From positions 1-6,287 of the forward strand of contig JAGVPF010000104.1 of the NCBI GenBank assembly GCA_020052325.1: a stretch of 6,287 nt of DNA, given 5' to 3'. The stretch comes from an archaeon (GTDB lineage Archaea; Micrarchaeota; Micrarchaeia; Anstonellales; Bilamarchaeaceae). This document shows positions 5,085-6,287 of this stretch, in pieces. A model generated the notes under the pieces. It saw only the letters and a list, made by a program, of their open reading frames with translations, did not search any database and was not told where the DNA came from. The translations under genes were made by a program, and so were the position numbers. The number at the start of each line of letters is the position of its first letter. The stretch's first letter is position 1.

Positions 5085-5282
5085 CAACCAACACTTTTGG
5101 GCCGCCTTTCGGTAAACAACGGGGAACATTGTTCCCCGTGCCCATTGTTCGTATGTCGCGTTCGACGCTTCGAACGCGATCATGCTCATGGACGGTTTGC
5201 CGTCCATGACAGCGCCGAACAATTGGGAGGCGGAAGGGCCATGACCGAGACTTGGCCCCCGAGTTCGATTCACATTGCAGAC
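5052..5282 (-). ncRNA. Candidate structured non-coding RNA (or palindromic repeat element)
   Basis: This stretch is packed with nested inverted repeats. Helix A pairs CCGCCT (5102-5107) with AGGCGG (5228-5233). Inside it, hairpin B pairs ACGGGGAAC (5119-5127) with GTTCCCCGT (5131-5139), and helix C pairs CCCATTGTTCG (5141-5151) with 5216-5227 apart from one bulged base. Helix C encloses hairpin D (9 pairs, 5156-5179) and hairpin E (10 pairs, 5186-5209). Hairpin F pairs GGGCCA (5236-5241) with TGGCCC (5253-5258). The fold is nearly strand-symmetric. Minus is preferred because a TATA-like box sits 26 bases before 5282 and a hairpin with T6 ends at 5052. No known RNA family was recognised. Transcription is inferred; a mobile or dispersed palindromic element is the main alternative. 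Confidence 0.4.
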
Positions 5283-5305
5283 GCACAACATCATGCTTTT
5301 TTCTA

Positions 5306-5311
5306 CTATAT
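5306..5311 (-). promoter_or_regulatory. TATA-like box before the folded region
   Basis: CTATAT on plus reads ATATAG on minus, within GCATATAGTAG. Its centre is about 26 bases before 5282, where the structured stretch begins on minus. Surrounding A/T runs make a chance match quite possible, and the box could equally face plus. Confidence 0.25.
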
Positions 5312-5339
5312 GCGGTAGTGCAGGAAAAAAATCTTAAAG

Positions 5340-5372
5340 ATTGCGTTTGGGGAAAAACTCAAAAATCGCAAT
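5340..5372. repeat. Bulged 12-pair hairpin in the AT-rich spacer
   Basis: ATTGCG (5340-5345) pairs with CGCAAT (5367-5372). TTTGGG (5346-5351) pairs with CTCAAA (5358-5363) with one G-T pair, a GAAAAA loop and a three-base bulge (5364-5366). It lies in the gene-free stretch between the folded region and the Fic gene. No further motif was recognised in 5283-5420. Confidence 0.35.
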
Positions 5373-5420
5373 AACCAACGAAATTTGCGATATTTGATAT
5401 GTTCATTGCCCGAAACCGGG

Positions 5421-5460
5421 TGTGACTACAATTTGAATTCTTGTAGTCACATCTTTTTCT
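5421..5460 (+). terminator. Perfect 11-bp inverted repeat overlapping the Fic stop codon
   Basis: TGTGACTACAA (5421-5431) and TTGTAGTCACA (5441-5451) are exact reverse complements around a nine-base loop. On plus the stem is followed by TCTTTTTCTT (5452-5461), so it looks like a terminator for plus-strand transcription. On minus it contains the TGA of the Fic gene and no T-run follows, so it would be only a 3'-end stem for that gene. Confidence 0.45.
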
Positions 5461-6287
5461 TCAGGCTTTTCCTTAGGCGTCTGTACTCTTTTAGCATTAG
5501 CTCAATCATCGGCCGTATGTTCTGGTTATTCTCGTACTTCTGGAGAGCGGAGTAATACTGTTTCCGGTTTTTCAGCTCGATATTTAGCGGCGGGAGATTG
5601 TGCTTGAGCAGGATGTTTATCAGAAGAAGCCTACCGACACGCCCGTTCCCGTCTTCGAAGGGATGGATGTTCTCGAATTGATTGTGCACTACAGCCGCAA
5701 GAACGAGCGGTGGGTATTTTTTCCCGTTCTTTCCATACCAGCCAACCAGTTCTTTCAATAGATACGTGACTTGGTTTGATGGAGCCCCCCTATGGATGAC
5801 ATTCCCGAATCCGTCTACAATCGCCACTTCCCTGCCGCGCGCCCTGAAGTTACCTGCGAACGGCTTTGAGTTCTTGAAAATGATCCGGTGCAGTTCCTTT
5901 AACAGCCCGAGAGAGATGTGTTCTTTGGTCTTTCGCAGATATGCCACTGCTTCCGCGACCCCATATGTCTCGGATATCTCTTCCTTCGGTTTATCCGGCC
6001 ATTTGTTCTTTTCAAGTATGTTTTCCACTTCATTTCCTGTGACCGACGAGCCCTCTATGGCGTTGGTATCGTACGTAAATGATCCTGTGAACCTGCGCCA
6101 GTCATCTTCGCTTAGATGGAGCAGTTTGATTCGGCCTTTGGCTTCGATGGTTCGGAGTTCGCCGAGTTCGGAGGGAGACAGAACGGTCCGGTAGGGGTCG
6201 TGGATGAACATTGATATCTGAAGCTGGTTTTTGATTTTCTCCTCGGCTTCATTCTTCTTGCCCTCCAGACGGGTTTGCGATAGGTCA
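5447..6287 (-). CDS. Fic-domain protein (probable AMP-transferase), N-terminus beyond the window
   Basis: Fic enzymes usually transfer AMP from ATP to hydroxyl side chains of target proteins. Numbering from Met at 6211, the catalytic motif is HPFEDGNGRVGR (183-194), a full match to HxFx(D/E)GNGRxxR with His183 as base. The inhibitory motif TNAIEG (49-54) matches (S/T)xxxE(G/N) and lies N-terminal to the Fic core, making this a class II, self-inhibited enzyme. The flap around GFGNVIHRGAP (134-144) is typical. The C-terminus is strongly basic (RKSLKKKM). ATG 6211 could be the start, but no ribosome site or TATA box precedes it and the frame stays open 25 more codons to the edge with a helical, charged sequence, so the gene probably continues. 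GC is lower than in neighbours: by hand count 27 of 60 bases at 5461-5520 against 41 of 60 at 2461-2520. No antitoxin gene is visible. Confidence 0.88.
   Translation of the reverse strand, partial: DLSQTRLEGKKNEAEEKIKNQLQISMFIHDPYRTVLSPSELGELRTIEAKGRIKLLHLSEDDWRRFTGSFTYDTNAIEGSSVTGNEVENILEKNKWPDKPKEEISETYGVAEAVAYLRKTKEHISLGLLKELHRIIFKNSKPFAGNFRARGREVAIVDGFGNVIHRGAPSNQVTYLLKELVGWYGKNGKKYPPLVLAAVVHNQFENIHPFEDGNGRVGRLLLINILLKHNLPPLNIELKNRKQYYSALQKYENNQNIRPMIELMLKEYRRLRKSLKKKM

Noticed and set aside
4740..5140. Possible RNase P RNA (GAGAGGAAAAGTGCC near 4744 and CGGTAAAC near 5110)
   Set aside because: The two short matches are 370 bases apart with a likely protein gene between them, and the other conserved RNase P segments are missing.
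5216..5260. CGGAAGG suggested SRP RNA helix 8
   Set aside because: The surrounding conserved bases of helix 8 (GTCAGG and AGCAGC) are absent and the long terminal pairing is not present.
5258..5278. GAGTTCGATTC resembles a tRNA T-arm
   Set aside because: The flanking bases do not form a T-stem beyond one or two pairs, and no matching acceptor stem, D-arm or anticodon arm is found upstream.
4956..5294. Open frames on minus (112 and 90 residues) crossing the folded region
   Set aside because: They run through the palindromes, overlap the 69-residue gene at one end or stop inside the repeats, and have the erratic composition of unselected frames. The stems explain the sequence better than a protein would.
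3483..6211. HIT and Fic as an AMP removal/addition pair
   Set aside because: The chemistry is suggestive, but the genes are about 1.5 kb apart, on opposite strands, with unrelated genes between and no sign of shared regulation.
1..6287. CRISPR array, insertion sequence or rRNA
   Set aside because: No regularly spaced direct repeats, transposase-like frame, or recognisable rRNA stretch was seen on either strand.

Overview
The window looks archaeal. Several genes have a TTTATA-like box about 25 bases before the start codon and no clear Shine-Dalgarno site, the arrangement expected of leaderless archaeal transcripts. Transcript ends carry T-runs. The gene set is also archaeal in flavour: an archaemetzincin-type protease, a DsbA-like protein with an N-terminal two-helix anchor, and a short 'FGNPLVDIDS'-type hydrogenase maturation protease. 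Small genes, tight packing and several orphan proteins suggest a DPANN-like or other uncultured archaeon. That placement is inference; no rRNA or other phylogenetic marker is present.

Layout. Positions 1-840 (minus) hold a two-gene unit: a flavin-dependent NAD(P)H oxidoreductase, overlapping by 10 bases the start of a hydrogenase maturation protease that runs off the left edge. From 981 to 3115 (plus) a membrane-anchored DsbA-like thiol oxidoreductase is joined by a TGATG stop/start overlap to a SufS-type cysteine desulfurase. At 3121-3438 (minus) lies a small orphan gene, convergent with the desulfurase. It is divergent from a HIT-family protein (3489-3917, plus), and both seem to use one near-palindromic TATA element. 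A divergent archaemetzincin (3992-4657) and a 69-residue orphan (4804-5013) follow on plus, each with its own TATA-like box. Positions 5014-5446 contain no convincing protein gene, but they hold a dense nested set of inverted repeats that could fold as a roughly 230-base structured RNA. The right edge is a Fic-family protein on minus (5447 to the edge), AT-richer than its neighbours and continuing past the window.

How the genes may work together. The left pair suggests a cytosolic [NiFe] hydrogenase or related redox locus just outside the window. The DsbA/desulfurase pair joins extracytoplasmic thiol chemistry to cytosolic sulfur mobilisation. The remaining genes look like independent single-gene transcripts. 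The strongest candidate for something undescribed is the folded region at about 5052-5282, followed by the coupled DsbA/desulfurase pair and the shifted zinc motif of the metzincin.
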